Both the position numbers and the translations under genes were made by a program. A stretch of 56,648 nucleotides of DNA from Candidatus Diapherotrites archaeon (GTDB taxonomy: Archaea; Iainarchaeota; Iainarchaeia; Iainarchaeales; 1-14-0-10-31-34): positions 98,112-154,759 of the forward strand of contig JBFMAK010000004.1 in the NCBI GenBank assembly GCA_040755695.1, given 5' to 3'. Shown piece after piece: positions 23,791 through 32,192 of this stretch. Below the pieces are notes generated by a model. The model had not been told where the DNA came from, ran no database searches, and saw nothing but the letters and a program-made list of their open reading frames with translations. Numbering within the stretch: position 1 is the first letter of the stretch; every line of letters begins with the position of its first letter.

Positions 23791-24219
23791 ATGGCAACAG
23801 ATTATTTAGAGACAGTTTTATCAGTTCTTGAAACTAACTGGAATAATTCAAATACTGATTCAATTACACCTGATTTTTTTAGGAGCGATGAAAGAAAAAC
23901 AATTGGAGGACTAACCTCCAATAAAACTCAAGTTAGCGTATACGATCCATCAAACGAAACAGAAAACCCCATAAGTTTAGGATACAATTACGTTGACAGA
24001 ATTCAGCCCGTTTCAATTGATTTAAGAACAACTCATTCAAGAAGCCATGCAGTCAATGCAGTAGAAGAAATAAAAAGAATAATTCACTTGAAAAGAAAAA
24101 CTGCAACGGGGTGGGATATAATGAAATGGAATGGAGGCAGATTCGTTGAAAACTATCCTGGTTACTGGCATTACGTTGTAGAAATACAATTAATCAAGTA
24201 CGGAGAATTATTAACGTAA
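23791..24219 (+). CDS. Tail completion/terminator-like protein
   Basis: 142 aa from ATG 23791 (GTG 23776 is an upstream alternative). It starts with helix 'YLETVLSVLETNW', followed by strands including 'YVDRIQPVSIDLRTT' and a final 'YVVEIQLIKYGELL'. This layout matches small tail terminator proteins located between connectors and tail tube. Family assignment by context. Confidence 0.55.
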   Translation: MATDYLETVLSVLETNWNNSNTDSITPDFFRSDERKTIGGLTSNKTQVSVYDPSNETENPISLGYNYVDRIQPVSIDLRTTHSRSHAVNAVEEIKRIIHLKRKTATGWDIMKWNGGRFVENYPGYWHYVVEIQLIKYGELLT

Positions 24220-24240
24220 AAAAAAGAGGTGAACAAAAAA

Positions 24241-24402
24241 ATGGTTTTAATTAAACACGTAAAAGGTGGAGTAAGCCTTCCAAAATATGATATTCATTTT
24301 CCTAAAGGAGAAGCAGTTGAAATAACTGACTCCAAGTTAGCTGAAAGAATTCTTAGAAATAAAGACTTTCAGGAAATAAAAACTAAAAAGGAGGCGAAAT
24401 AA
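24241..24402 (+). CDS. 53-aa structural mini-protein
   Basis: ATG 24241 with AGAGGTGA upstream; stop 24400-24402 directly abuts the tail tube start. 'YDIHFPKGEAVEITD' then a short helix 'LAERILRNKDFQEI' parallels the 78-aa protein at 22048-22284. A small tail/head accessory role is likely but unproven. Confidence 0.6.
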   Translation: MVLIKHVKGGVSLPKYDIHFPKGEAVEITDSKLAERILRNKDFQEIKTKKEAK

Positions 24403-25350
24403 ATGGTAAACTATGGAGGACTAAAAAACGCTTATGTTTTAATAGGAAAAGAAACAACTTACGGGACGCCAGTAGCTTGCACTAAAGACATAGGAATAGT
24501 TACAGGCACTACTACAGCTGGAACAAACGAAATAATTAAATCAAGAGGATTTTCAAGCAGAGACTTAGACCAAATACAAATAGGCAATTTTAGATTCAGA
24601 TTAGATTTTGAAGGAGAATACCAGAACGGAAGACTGATAGAATACGCTTTAGGTTCAGTGGGTCATTCAGGGGTAGCAGATCCTTACACTCATACTTTCA
24701 GCCTTGCAGATACTTTGCCATCTTTTACAGTAGAAGTAGGCTTGGATGAAACAACTGATGACGTTGAAACTTACGCTGGAGTAAAAGTAAACGAACTAAC
24801 AATTGCTTTAAGCTTGGGCGGGGTAGTAACAATAAGAGCTTCTGGCTTAGCTAAAACAGTGGCAACAAGCACAATAGCTTCAACAGCAATAACAGACAAT
24901 TTGCCCACAATGGGTTACGGTTTAGCATCATTAACAGTAGGAGCTGATACTATAGCTCAGCCAAGAGCATTCGAGTGGACTATAACACACAATTTGAGTT
25001 CAATAGACAAGTTCGGTTCATTTCTTCCAGACAATTACTTAGAGGAAGGCAGAGATTATACGAGCAGGCTCACAATGGCTTTCACTGACATAAAAGAAAG
25101 AAGCAGGTTCTTGACTGGAACTAACACTGGAACAGCTCCAGCTACAGCAGACTTTGATGGATTCACTACAGTATTAAATGTAGTTAATGCAGCAATAACA
25201 AGACAAATTCAAATAACGATGACTGACTGCCATTACACTGAATGTTCAAGGCCTATCGCAGTAGCAGGGCTCATAGTTCAAGACTTTACAGTTGAACACA
25301 GAACGGTTTCAATTGTAACAAAAGATGATATTCCAAGTGCTTCCTGGTAA
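24403..25350 (+). CDS. Tail tube protein
   Basis: 315 aa. 'YGGLKNAYVLIGKETTYGTP' is a typical start of siphovirus tail tube proteins. Long strands and a terminal 'VEHRTVSIVTKD' fit a tube subunit with an added domain. It sits just upstream of the frameshifted tail chaperone and tape measure, the standard order. Confidence 0.78.
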   Translation: MVNYGGLKNAYVLIGKETTYGTPVACTKDIGIVTGTTTAGTNEIIKSRGFSSRDLDQIQIGNFRFRLDFEGEYQNGRLIEYALGSVGHSGVADPYTHTFSLADTLPSFTVEVGLDETTDDVETYAGVKVNELTIALSLGGVVTIRASGLAKTVATSTIASTAITDNLPTMGYGLASLTVGADTIAQPRAFEWTITHNLSSIDKFGSFLPDNYLEEGRDYTSRLTMAFTDIKERSRFLTGTNTGTAPATADFDGFTTVLNVVNAAITRQIQITMTDCHYTECSRPIAVAGLIVQDFTVEHRTVSIVTKDDIPSASW

Positions 25351-25374
25351 AAAAATTAATTGGAGGTAATGTAA

Positions 25375-25737
25375 GTGAGTATTAAAATAGAAATTGAATT
25401 AAACGAAAAAAAAGAATTAATTGAATTAAAGGAGCCAACACACAAAGAAAGAAAAGACTGGCTGAAAAAAGTAATAGAACTCAGTAAAATCGAAGACAGC
25501 GAAAAAGCATTTGATGAACTCATAGCATTCAGAGAACATTTTTTAATGGAACACTTAATTTTCGGCAACCCAGAAATTAAATCATTAGATGACTTGCCAG
25601 CAAAAACAGTGGATAACATATTTGAAAAATTAGAAGGTGAGATGGATTTTCGGATGGGTTTGCAGAAAGTCTTGAGTGGAGTTCCTTTATCGGCAAGCCA
25701 GAAAACCTTAAAAACAGAGAGTTTGACATCGAAATAG
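25375..25737 (+). CDS. Tail assembly chaperone, short (G-like) form
   Basis: 120 aa, GTG start 25375 with GGAGGTAATG upstream. It is acidic and helical, as for chaperones that coat the tape measure during tail assembly. Near its 3' end the slippery heptamer G GGT TTG lies at 25656-25662 in the correct phase (zero-frame codons GGT at 25657 and TTG at 25660). Ribosomes that do not slip make this form. Confidence 0.75.
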   Translation: MSIKIEIELNEKKELIELKEPTHKERKDWLKKVIELSKIEDSEKAFDELIAFREHFLMEHLIFGNPEIKSLDDLPAKTVDNIFEKLEGEMDFRMGLQKVLSGVPLSASQKTLKTESLTSK

Positions 25738-25895
25738 CTGACTGGATGCTGAAAGAAATTTTTTCAGAGAAATTCGGCTGGAAGCCAAAAGAAATAGATG
25801 AATTAACAGCAAAAGAAGTAGAATATTATTCAAGAATAATTGCTGGAAGAAATAAGAGAATAGAGTACGAGTCAAGCAAAGGAGGAAAAAAGTAA
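25375..25895 (+). CDS. Tail assembly chaperone, long (GT-like) -1 frameshift product
   Basis: Slipping -1 on GGGTTTG (25656-25662) enters a frame with 79 codons and no stop until TAA 25893-25895. It adds 'FIGKPENLKNREFDIEIADW...' and ends '...SKGGKK', giving ~173 aa. The added part is well-composed protein sequence without a usable start of its own near its beginning. Its stop overlaps the tape measure ATG (TAATG). This reproduces the lambda G/GT arrangement known across tailed viruses. Confidence 0.8.
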
Positions 25896-27343
25896 TGCCT
25901 GAAATGGAATTAATTGTAAAGCTTAGGGCAGACATCCAGAAATTCATGCAAGACATTAAAGACTTGCCTAAGAAAACACAAGAAGCAATAAAAGTACAGT
26001 TTGATATGGGGGCAGACGCTAAAATAGGGAAAGATTTAGTGAAAACAAATAAAGATTTATTAGGCGGACTAAAAGGAATGATAGTACAATTAGCTGCTGC
26101 TGGAGGAGCAATTGCTTTGTTTGCTAAAGCAAGCCCGAGATTTGCTGCTGCCTTAGACAGACTCATTAAAGTTTTCTTGTTGTTTTTCAGGCCATTAGGA
26201 GACTTGCTTGGAAGCATAGTAAATAAAGTGACTTTGGGTTTAAGGGAAATTCAAAAAGGAAGAAAAGAAGCAGTAGAAGAACTTAGACCAGAAAAAACTA
26301 AAGCAGCAGAAATAGCTGGAGGAGCAGGGGGGGCAGTAGTTGGAGGAGTTGCTGGAGGTTTAGCTGGAGCAAAACTTGGAACTGTATTGGGCTTGCCTGG
26401 AGGACCTGCTGGAGCTTTACTTGGAGGAGCAATTGGAGCAGGATTAGGTTTCTTTTTCGGTCCACAAATTTTGGCAGGATTAGAAGACATGATTTCAGGA
26501 GCTAAACAAACAATAGACAATTTTATTGGAGAATTTGCTCCAAAACTTGCAGGATTTTTTCAGCCTTTTATTGATAAAATAAAAGAAGTAACTGGATTTA
26601 TCTCAACTAATTTTATTATTCCAATTACTTCAAAAATAAGTGAACTTTTCAGTGTTTTCACTGGAATCTTTTCAGACATTTATAATGCTGTTTCTGAATG
26701 GATGGGAAAAGCATGGACTTTTATTAATGATAATTTTATTCAGCCTATTTTAAGTGGTTTAATTGACTTGGGTTCAGCTGTATTAGAGACGGCAACAGCG
26801 TGGGCTAACTACATTTATGATGAATTCATTTCCCCAGTATTAGAAAGGTTCAAGGAATGGTATGAAGAAATAACAGAAAAAATAATTAAGCCCGTAGTTG
26901 ATTGGATGCAAAAAAATGTTATTGATCCTTTGGTTGAAGCATGGAATAGTTTAGCTGAGACAGTTAAAGGAATTTGGGATGGGATCAAAACAAAAATAGA
27001 AGAAATTTATAATTCAGTCAAACCAATGATTGATTTCATTAAGGGTGGAATTGAAGCTGGAGGAAAAATTGTTGGGGGAGCATTAACTGGAGCAGCAGAA
27101 GTTGTTAGAACAATTAAGCCTCCGAAAAAACAGGTTGGCAGTGAATTCGTTCCTTTTGAAGGCTTGTACTGGCTGCACAGAGGAGAAAAAATTGTTCCTA
27201 CCACGAGAACTTCTTCTGGTAATATTATTAATGTTACTTTCAGTCCTGTCATTCACGCAAACATTACTTCTGAATTTGATGAAGACGCTTTACTGGATAA
27301 AATGAACAGAAAGCTTGTTGATGAACTGAGGCGATTCAGGTGA
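25895..27343 (+). CDS. Tape measure protein (short)
   Basis: 482 aa. Helical N terminus, then a Gly/Ala-rich hydrophobic segment ('GGAVVGGVAGGLAGAKLG', 'GALLGGAIGAGLGFFFGP') at ~145-195, repeated amphipathic helices with Trp ('EWMGKAWTFINDNFIQPI', 'WYEEITEKIIKPVVDW'), and a C-terminal 'GLYWLHRGEKIVPT' motif common in tape measures. At roughly 0.15 nm per residue the tail would be ~70 nm. It follows the chaperone as usual. Confidence 0.85.
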   Translation: MPEMELIVKLRADIQKFMQDIKDLPKKTQEAIKVQFDMGADAKIGKDLVKTNKDLLGGLKGMIVQLAAAGGAIALFAKASPRFAAALDRLIKVFLLFFRPLGDLLGSIVNKVTLGLREIQKGRKEAVEELRPEKTKAAEIAGGAGGAVVGGVAGGLAGAKLGTVLGLPGGPAGALLGGAIGAGLGFFFGPQILAGLEDMISGAKQTIDNFIGEFAPKLAGFFQPFIDKIKEVTGFISTNFIIPITSKISELFSVFTGIFSDIYNAVSEWMGKAWTFINDNFIQPILSGLIDLGSAVLETATAWANYIYDEFISPVLERFKEWYEEITEKIIKPVVDWMQKNVIDPLVEAWNSLAETVKGIWDGIKTKIEEIYNSVKPMIDFIKGGIEAGGKIVGGALTGAAEVVRTIKPPKKQVGSEFVPFEGLYWLHRGEKIVPTTRTSSGNIINVTFSPVIHANITSEFDEDALLDKMNRKLVDELRRFR

Positions 27344-27345
27344 AA

Positions 27346-27780
27346 TTAACTAATGTTTTCAAGCATTGTTCCTTCTTTTGTAACAATCTTGATATCAGTA
27401 AGTTTTGCATCAAAAGCGCTGGCACCAGAAACCTCGCTTCTGCAACGAGAAATATGAATTCTCGCAATAGAATTAGAAGAAATTATTTTATTAGTAATTT
27501 TTTCTCCACTGTTTTTGTCAAAGAAATGCTCAGAACTACACTTATAAAGCTCGCTATTAAAAGAAACTTCAATATTAGTCCAATCAAAGTCGTTAAGGTT
27601 TTGAATGTAAAGCATTCCATCAGGAGTTATTTCAAAATACCCTTTAAATTCAGTTTTTTCTATTACTGGTTTTTCACTCGATTCAATAACATTACCAGGC
27701 ATTTTTTCGGTTTTTGTTGTGCACCCAATAAAGAAGAGAATACTAATAATGCCTACAATCAACAAAGCTTTTTTAATTAT
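27346..27780 (-). CDS. Antisense lipoprotein gene (moron) in the tail operon
   Basis: A minus-strand gene inside a plus-strand operon. The protein has a basic start (Ile-Lys-Lys), a hydrophobic stretch 'ALLIVGIISILFFIG' and a cysteine in lipobox position ('FIGCTT'), then a ~115-aa exported beta-rich domain with two further Cys. No ATG is available; TTG 27765 would drop the Lys pair, so an ATA/ATT start near 27780 is more natural. TATA-like TTATTATACA upstream on the minus strand (about 27810-27820) suggests its own promoter. It is probably a lysogeny-expressed surface protein, for example superinfection exclusion. Confidence 0.7.
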   Translation of the reverse strand: MIKKALLIVGIISILFFIGCTTKTEKMPGNVIESSEKPVIEKTEFKGYFEITPDGMLYIQNLNDFDWTNIEVSFNSELYKCSSEHFFDKNSGEKITNKIISSNSIARIHISRCRSEVSGASAFDAKLTDIKIVTKEGTMLENIS

Positions 27781-27843
27781 GTTAATTCACCTGGCCGAAC
27801 AAACACTGTAATGTATAATAACTTTTTTAAAGGAGGATGCTAA

Positions 27844-28281
27844 ATGGCTGGAACAGTAACAATTAAAGATGGAACAACAGTAAAATACAAGTTCCCTGTA
27901 GTAACTAATTTTGACCACAACTACGAAAAAGTAATTAATCAGTACGAAGCAGAAGGAATACTAAATCCGCCTCTTAATGATACTAAGACTGTCATTCATG
28001 TTATTACTGTTGATTTCGATTTAGTGGACAAAGGAACTTATGATCCAGGCCAAGACCCTGGCTCAACTGGCTCTATCTGGAAGCAACAATCATTATTACA
28101 GCAATTAAAGAATCAATCTACTGCAAACTATTATACTTTAATTGAAGACGATGACACCGAAAATACAACAGGATATTATGGGCTAATCAAAAAAATTATT
28201 ATTAACAGAAAGCAGCCAAGCCAATTAAAGAAAACAGGCTCTCTGCTATTCATTGAATCAGATGATATAATGAAATTGTGA
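27844..28281 (+). CDS. Tail/baseplate component
   Basis: 145 aa with GGAGG before ATG 27844. Strand-rich start ('TVTIKDGTTVKYKFPVV'), Asp-rich loop, helix 'SIWKQQSLLQQLKNQS' and a final beta part. It lies between tape measure and hub, where distal tail proteins occur. No family recognised beyond context. Confidence 0.55.
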   Translation: MAGTVTIKDGTTVKYKFPVVTNFDHNYEKVINQYEAEGILNPPLNDTKTVIHVITVDFDLVDKGTYDPGQDPGSTGSIWKQQSLLQQLKNQSTANYYTLIEDDDTENTTGYYGLIKKIIINRKQPSQLKKTGSLLFIESDDIMKL

Positions 28282-28290
28282 GGTTAAAAA

Positions 28291-29724
28291 ATGGCTTATT
28301 CAATGAAAATTAATTCGGTTGCAGTTTCAATGCCGTTATCTTTACAGATTTCTTCTAATTTAACGCAGTACGCTGGCTCTTTTAATGGTTCTTTCAGAGA
28401 TGCAACAGGAACTTTCGGCATAAATAACGGCTACGAAATAGAGGTTTATGAAGATTTAACTAAAAAGTTTGGGGGCTACATTCAAAAATGGAAAAGAGAA
28501 GCAGGAACAGTTTACTGTAATGGATTGGATTACACTTCAATTTTAACTAAAGTTTATGTTAATGAAGTTTATTATAATACTGCAATCCATTCAATTGTAT
28601 TAGACTTAATTACTAAATATGCTTCAAATATTACAACAACAAACGTTTATACTACTACGACTACCCCAACAGAAATAAGATTCAGAAATGTACAATTATT
28701 CAAAGCACTAAAAGATTTAAGTAAATATGATAACTGTGATTTCTATGTAGACCAAAACAAAGACTTACATTTCAATAAACTTGGAACAACAGACAGCGGA
28801 ATAGATTTAGTTTATGGAACAAACATTATAAACGATCGTTACGACAAATTAGACGACAAATTAATTAATAAAGTTAAAATCACTGGAGGAAGAGAAGATT
28901 ACATTAAAACCGAAACAGCAACAGGAAACGGAAGCACAACAGAATTCACTTTGACTTACAGGCCAATAAATGTTAGGGTTTTGGCTGGGGGAATAGAAAA
29001 AATAGGATTCAAAGAAGGAATGAAAAGCGCAAGCGAATACGATTACACAACAAACAAAGAAAACAAGAAAATAGTATTTAATACAGCCCCTGGAAACGGA
29101 GTGTCATTATCTTTTGAATATACTTATTCTTCTCCAGTTATTGTGCAATCGCAGGAGGATGAATCAATTTCTTCATATAAAAACGTGTATGAAAAAGTGA
29201 TTTATGATGAAACAATAAACAAGAAAAGTGAAGCTCAAGATTTGGCTGCTCAAATTCTGGCAAAATACAAGGACCCAATTCAGACAGGAACAGTGAACAC
29301 AAGACTTAATTTAAGTCCTGCTGTAGGCCAGACAGTTGATGTAAGCAATCCAAAAAAAGGAATTAGTGGTACTTTCATTATTGTTGGATTAAAGCATAAC
29401 ATTTTTTCTGGTAGAATTACAGTTTACGAGTTAGCTTCATTACAAGACAGTGTAGTAGAATTTTTGTCTCAGTTAGCCCAGAGAGTTGAAGCTTTAGAGG
29501 AAGGACAAAGAGGAGATGTTGATATTATCAGTTATTTAAGGCAGTTTACAGATGAAGCAAAAGGAAATGATGATCCTGCAAATAATCTTTCAATTAGAAC
29601 GAGAACAGTGAATACAACTAATACATGGTATTTTGCTAAACCTCACCTGTTCAGCGAACCGATACTTTTCGGAGGAGGCAGTGGAGTTTATGGATCAAAC
29701 CTTGTTACAAACCCGAGCAATTAG
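28291..29724 (+). CDS. Tail hub / gpD-like baseplate protein
   Basis: 477 aa. The pattern 'GTFGINNGYEIEVYED...FGGYIQKW' and 'CNGLDYTSILTKVYVNEVYY' is characteristic of siphovirus hub and late-control D-like proteins at the tail tip. The mid-region has 'SIVLDLITKYASNITT' and 'FRNVQLFKALKDLSKYDNCD', and an OB-like module follows. The C-terminal ~80 residues look like a fibre attachment. Good match in layout and place. Confidence 0.72.
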   Translation: MAYSMKINSVAVSMPLSLQISSNLTQYAGSFNGSFRDATGTFGINNGYEIEVYEDLTKKFGGYIQKWKREAGTVYCNGLDYTSILTKVYVNEVYYNTAIHSIVLDLITKYASNITTTNVYTTTTTPTEIRFRNVQLFKALKDLSKYDNCDFYVDQNKDLHFNKLGTTDSGIDLVYGTNIINDRYDKLDDKLINKVKITGGREDYIKTETATGNGSTTEFTLTYRPINVRVLAGGIEKIGFKEGMKSASEYDYTTNKENKKIVFNTAPGNGVSLSFEYTYSSPVIVQSQEDESISSYKNVYEKVIYDETINKKSEAQDLAAQILAKYKDPIQTGTVNTRLNLSPAVGQTVDVSNPKKGISGTFIIVGLKHNIFSGRITVYELASLQDSVVEFLSQLAQRVEALEEGQRGDVDIISYLRQFTDEAKGNDDPANNLSIRTRTVNTTNTWYFAKPHLFSEPILFGGGSGVYGSNLVTNPSN

Positions 29725-30181
29725 CAAAGGAGAATGCGAGATTTTTGTAAGGCAAAAAGGAGAGAAAGAATTCAAGAAAATAAGACACACAAAAAACATG
29801 ACAGTAAATTTAGGAGTGAATTTAATCAGAGACAATGTTTTTAAGAGCCAAACAAATTATGTTCAATGGGGGGCAGTAAGCGATAATGCGAGCACTCCGA
29901 CAGCATCAGACACAAGCTTAGGGGGAAACGAAAAAAGAAAAAGTTTTCAAGCAGGATATCCTGATACAACAACAAACTATCAGGCTTTAGTGGAATATTA
30001 TATTGATGCGACTGACTGGGCTACAGCTACTCCAAGCGCAATGACTTCAGTGAAAAAAGCAGGATTGTATTATGCGAGTTCTGGCAGTTACCTTTACTGC
30101 GCTGCAAGCTTTACTTCAATCACTGTGAATTCTTCTACTGAAATGCTCGTAAGATGGACTGTGAGTTTCGCAGACGCATAA
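29690..30181 (+). CDS. Baseplate/fibre-associated protein
   Basis: 163 aa from ATG 29690, chosen because GGAGG sits ~10 bases upstream; an earlier TTG lies deeper in the hub gene. It overlaps that gene by 35 nt. After a charged start ('GECEIFVRQKGEKEFKKI') it has repeated short strands ending 'EMLVRWTVSFADA', a pattern of tail appendage proteins in many tailed viruses. Confidence 0.6.
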   Translation: MDQTLLQTRAISKGECEIFVRQKGEKEFKKIRHTKNMTVNLGVNLIRDNVFKSQTNYVQWGAVSDNASTPTASDTSLGGNEKRKSFQAGYPDTTTNYQALVEYYIDATDWATATPSAMTSVKKAGLYYASSGSYLYCAASFTSITVNSSTEMLVRWTVSFADA

Positions 30182-30208
30182 AGCGGTAGGAGGAGCAGGA
30201 AAAAACAA

Positions 30209-30484
30209 TTGTTAAAAGTGTGTCCTTTCAAGTACAAGCGAAAGAATCCTGAAACAGGATATTTCAGTAAAAGTGTTGATGGAAGAAAAGATGATGGAGC
30301 AAGATTATGTAATTTCGGTAAAGGCGAATGGTGTAGTTCGTGCATGCATTATAATCAGTGGAAGATGACTCAACTGAAATGGAATCAAGAATTTAATAGA
30401 ATGAAAAAAGAAGGGAAAGCGCCTTGGCTTTGGAGGAAAGTCAATCCTGGCTTAATAATTCAACCTATAGCGAGAGTGATTTAA
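30209..30484 (+). CDS. Cysteine-containing small viral protein
   Basis: 91 aa, TTG start 30209 with GGAGGAG upstream. Four or more cysteines ('VCPFKYKRK', 'LCNFGKGEWCSSCMHY') suggest a metal site. Trp-rich C terminus. It lies among tail genes; function unknown. Confidence 0.55.
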   Translation: MLKVCPFKYKRKNPETGYFSKSVDGRKDDGARLCNFGKGEWCSSCMHYNQWKMTQLKWNQEFNRMKKEGKAPWLWRKVNPGLIIQPIARVI

Positions 30485-30490
30485 GGAAGT

Positions 30491-30506
30491 TTTTTATTTC
30501 ACTCAC
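30491..30506 (+). promoter_or_regulatory. Promoter-like motif, copy 4 of 4 (diverged)
   Basis: TTTTTATTTCACTCAC shares the TTTC(A/G)CTCAC end with the copies at 9974, 12315 and 18990 but has a weaker TATA part. It stands ~30 bp before the next gene, which has AAGGAGA before its ATG. Confidence 0.5.
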
Positions 30507-30534
30507 AATCAATTAAAATTAAGGAGAATAAAAA

Positions 30535-31386
30535 ATGGCAGGAGAAGAAATAGCAAACAACGGTTACGCTTTTGCGTGCCGAATAGACAATATTAAGGAA
30601 TCTGCGAAAGGAAATTTTGTTGTTTCTGGTTGTGCTGTGAGCGCTCAAACTCCTGCAACAATGGCAGTGAATATAGCATCAGGGACTATTAGGATTGGAA
30701 GAAGCAATGTTGTTGTTTCTTCAACAAGCAAAACAGTTAATGCTTCTCACGCTACTTTGGACAGGTATGATATTATTTCTGTTGGTTCTGACGCTGTAGT
30801 GGATTACACTGCTGGAACTGCTGCAACAAATCCTTACCCTCCTGACCTGGCAGCAGACCATATTTTGCTGGCTGTAATTTTTGTTGAGAAAGCGAGCACT
30901 ACAGTTGATGCTGCTGATGTCGCTGACTCAAGAATTATAGGGGAAAGTTCTACAATTACTTTAATGCATTCAGGAACAGGAAGCACTACATCAACAACAG
31001 AAATAGTATTAGACTCGTACACTTTCACTGCAGGAGAATTTACAGCAAACGAATATGTGTTAGTAGAATTGGATTTAGCGCACCAAGGCGGAGCAAACAA
31101 TTCTTTCATTACTTTAAGGGTTAATACATTAGATTTGAGCACTCAAGGAAATTTTGGCAGCATGGCCTACGGAAGATTTATTGCTTATCAATTATTGTAT
31201 AATAACGCTCAAGCAGGAATAGAAGGCTTGTTCAGCAAAGGAGCGAACTGGGAGGATTTAAGAACTGCAGGAGGCACGATGAGCGCTAACTGGATTACTA
31301 CAGCGTGGACTATAAGTTTAAGAGGCTATACTACAAGCCCTCAAACTTATTACTGGAGATGGAAAGTTTATAGGATGAGGCATTAG
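30535..31386 (+). CDS. Baseplate/upper fibre protein
   Basis: 283 aa. The N-terminal beta region ('TMAVNIASGTIRIGRSNVVV', 'LDRYDIISVGSD') resembles baseplate upper proteins and fibre attachment domains of tailed viruses, with a C-terminal receptor-type beta domain (~140-283). It is the last large structural gene. The receptor is unknown. Confidence 0.65.
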   Translation: MAGEEIANNGYAFACRIDNIKESAKGNFVVSGCAVSAQTPATMAVNIASGTIRIGRSNVVVSSTSKTVNASHATLDRYDIISVGSDAVVDYTAGTAATNPYPPDLAADHILLAVIFVEKASTTVDAADVADSRIIGESSTITLMHSGTGSTTSTTEIVLDSYTFTAGEFTANEYVLVELDLAHQGGANNSFITLRVNTLDLSTQGNFGSMAYGRFIAYQLLYNNAQAGIEGLFSKGANWEDLRTAGGTMSANWITTAWTISLRGYTTSPQTYYWRWKVYRMRH

Positions 31387-31400
31387 TGAAGGAGAAAAAA

Positions 31401-31538
31401 ATGTCATTTAAAGAATTTATTTGTAGTATTTTTGATTGCACTGAAGAATTGAACACCAAAATCCAGAAACAGCAAGTCCAACTTAAAGCAAACCAGAAAC
31501 AACGCAAACAAGGAAACCCAAAACGCTTTAAAAGATAA
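31401..31538 (+). CDS. 45-aa basic helical peptide
   Basis: ATG 31401 with AAGGAGA upstream, TAA 31536-31538. A short N-terminal part with two Cys is followed by a Gln/Lys-rich helix and basic end. No family recognised; supported by its ribosome-binding site and tight spacing. Confidence 0.5.
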   Translation: MSFKEFICSIFDCTEELNTKIQKQQVQLKANQKQRKQGNPKRFKR

Positions 31539-31632
31539 AATTAAGATTAAGAGGCTAAAAAAATGAATTGCACAAAAATCTTGAATACAAAAATGAATTT
31601 CAGTTATAATATTCCTTTCAAGGAGAAAAAAT

Positions 31633-31854
31633 ATGAAGAAAAACGGAAGCAAGACGTTCGTAAGAATAACTAACAAAGACATCTTCAATGAAATCAAGGC
31701 AATAAAAGAGTTACTGCAAGAAACTATTAAATGCAACGACGAAGACCACCTTAAAATGATTGGAAAAATGGGAAGAGTGCAGTTAATGGCAGGAGGAGCC
31801 ATAGCGATAGCGGCAGCAGTCGCAACATGGTTTATAAGTTACATAATGAAATGA
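31633..31854 (+). CDS. XhlA-like holin/lysis-associated membrane protein
   Basis: 73 aa. A helical, coiled-coil-prone N-terminal half ('IFNEIKAIKELLQETIK') is followed by 'MGRVQLMAGGAIAIAAAVATW' as a single membrane helix. Haemolysin XhlA-type proteins have this layout and act with holins. AAGGAG precedes ATG 31633. It starts a run of membrane mini-proteins at the end of the late genes. Confidence 0.55.
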   Translation: MKKNGSKTFVRITNKDIFNEIKAIKELLQETIKCNDEDHLKMIGKMGRVQLMAGGAIAIAAAVATWFISYIMK

Positions 31855-31872
31855 AAGGGAGGAATAAAATTT

Positions 31873-32040
31873 ATGTCGACGGAAGTAACAACTAATGTAA
31901 CATTGGAAGGAGCAGGCGTTATTTGTCTTGCTTTAGGAATAAGTTTAATTGAAAAAGGAAATTATTCTTGGGGCATTGCAGTAGCAGTGCTTGGAGCAGG
32001 ATTCATGGCGCTAAAATACAAGTTGAGAGGCGATTACTGA
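31873..32040 (+). CDS. 55-aa two-helix membrane protein (holin candidate)
   Basis: ATG 31873, TGA 32038-32040. Two hydrophobic helices ('GAGVICLALGISLI' and 'WGIAVAVLGAGFMAL') with a short polar turn and a basic end. Size and topology fit a small holin, and it follows an XhlA-like protein. Function inferred from topology. Confidence 0.5.
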   Translation: MSTEVTTNVTLEGAGVICLALGISLIEKGNYSWGIAVAVLGAGFMALKYKLRGDY

Positions 32041-32090
32041 AATTTCCTTGATTTTTTTTGACTTCTTTTTTTTGGCAGGAGGTCTCTCTC

Positions 32091-32192
32091 ATGCCAGTTT
32101 TCGTTGAGTTCACAAGTTTTGCTTTATTGAATGGACTGAATCATGCTTTTACTGAAAATAGAAGGGGAGGTGAAAAAGCAAATGAAATTTAG
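32091..32192 (+). CDS. 33-aa mini-protein
   Basis: ATG 32091 follows a strong GCAGGAGG. The peptide is short, with no clear membrane helix. It overlaps the start of the next gene by 11 nt, so its translation may deliver ribosomes to it. It may be a coupling leader. Confidence 0.4.
   Translation: MPVFVEFTSFALLNGLNHAFTENRRGGEKANEI

Noticed and set aside
27340-27843. 167-aa plus-strand frame opposite the lipoprotein gene
   Set aside because: Its composition is low-complexity (runs of Asn, Phe, Arg) and it has no ribosome-binding site. The minus strand gives a signal peptide, lipobox and balanced protein.
31563-31673. 36-aa frame before the XhlA-like gene
   Set aside because: No clear ribosome-binding site, overlaps the XhlA-like gene by 41 nt and has no recognisable feature.
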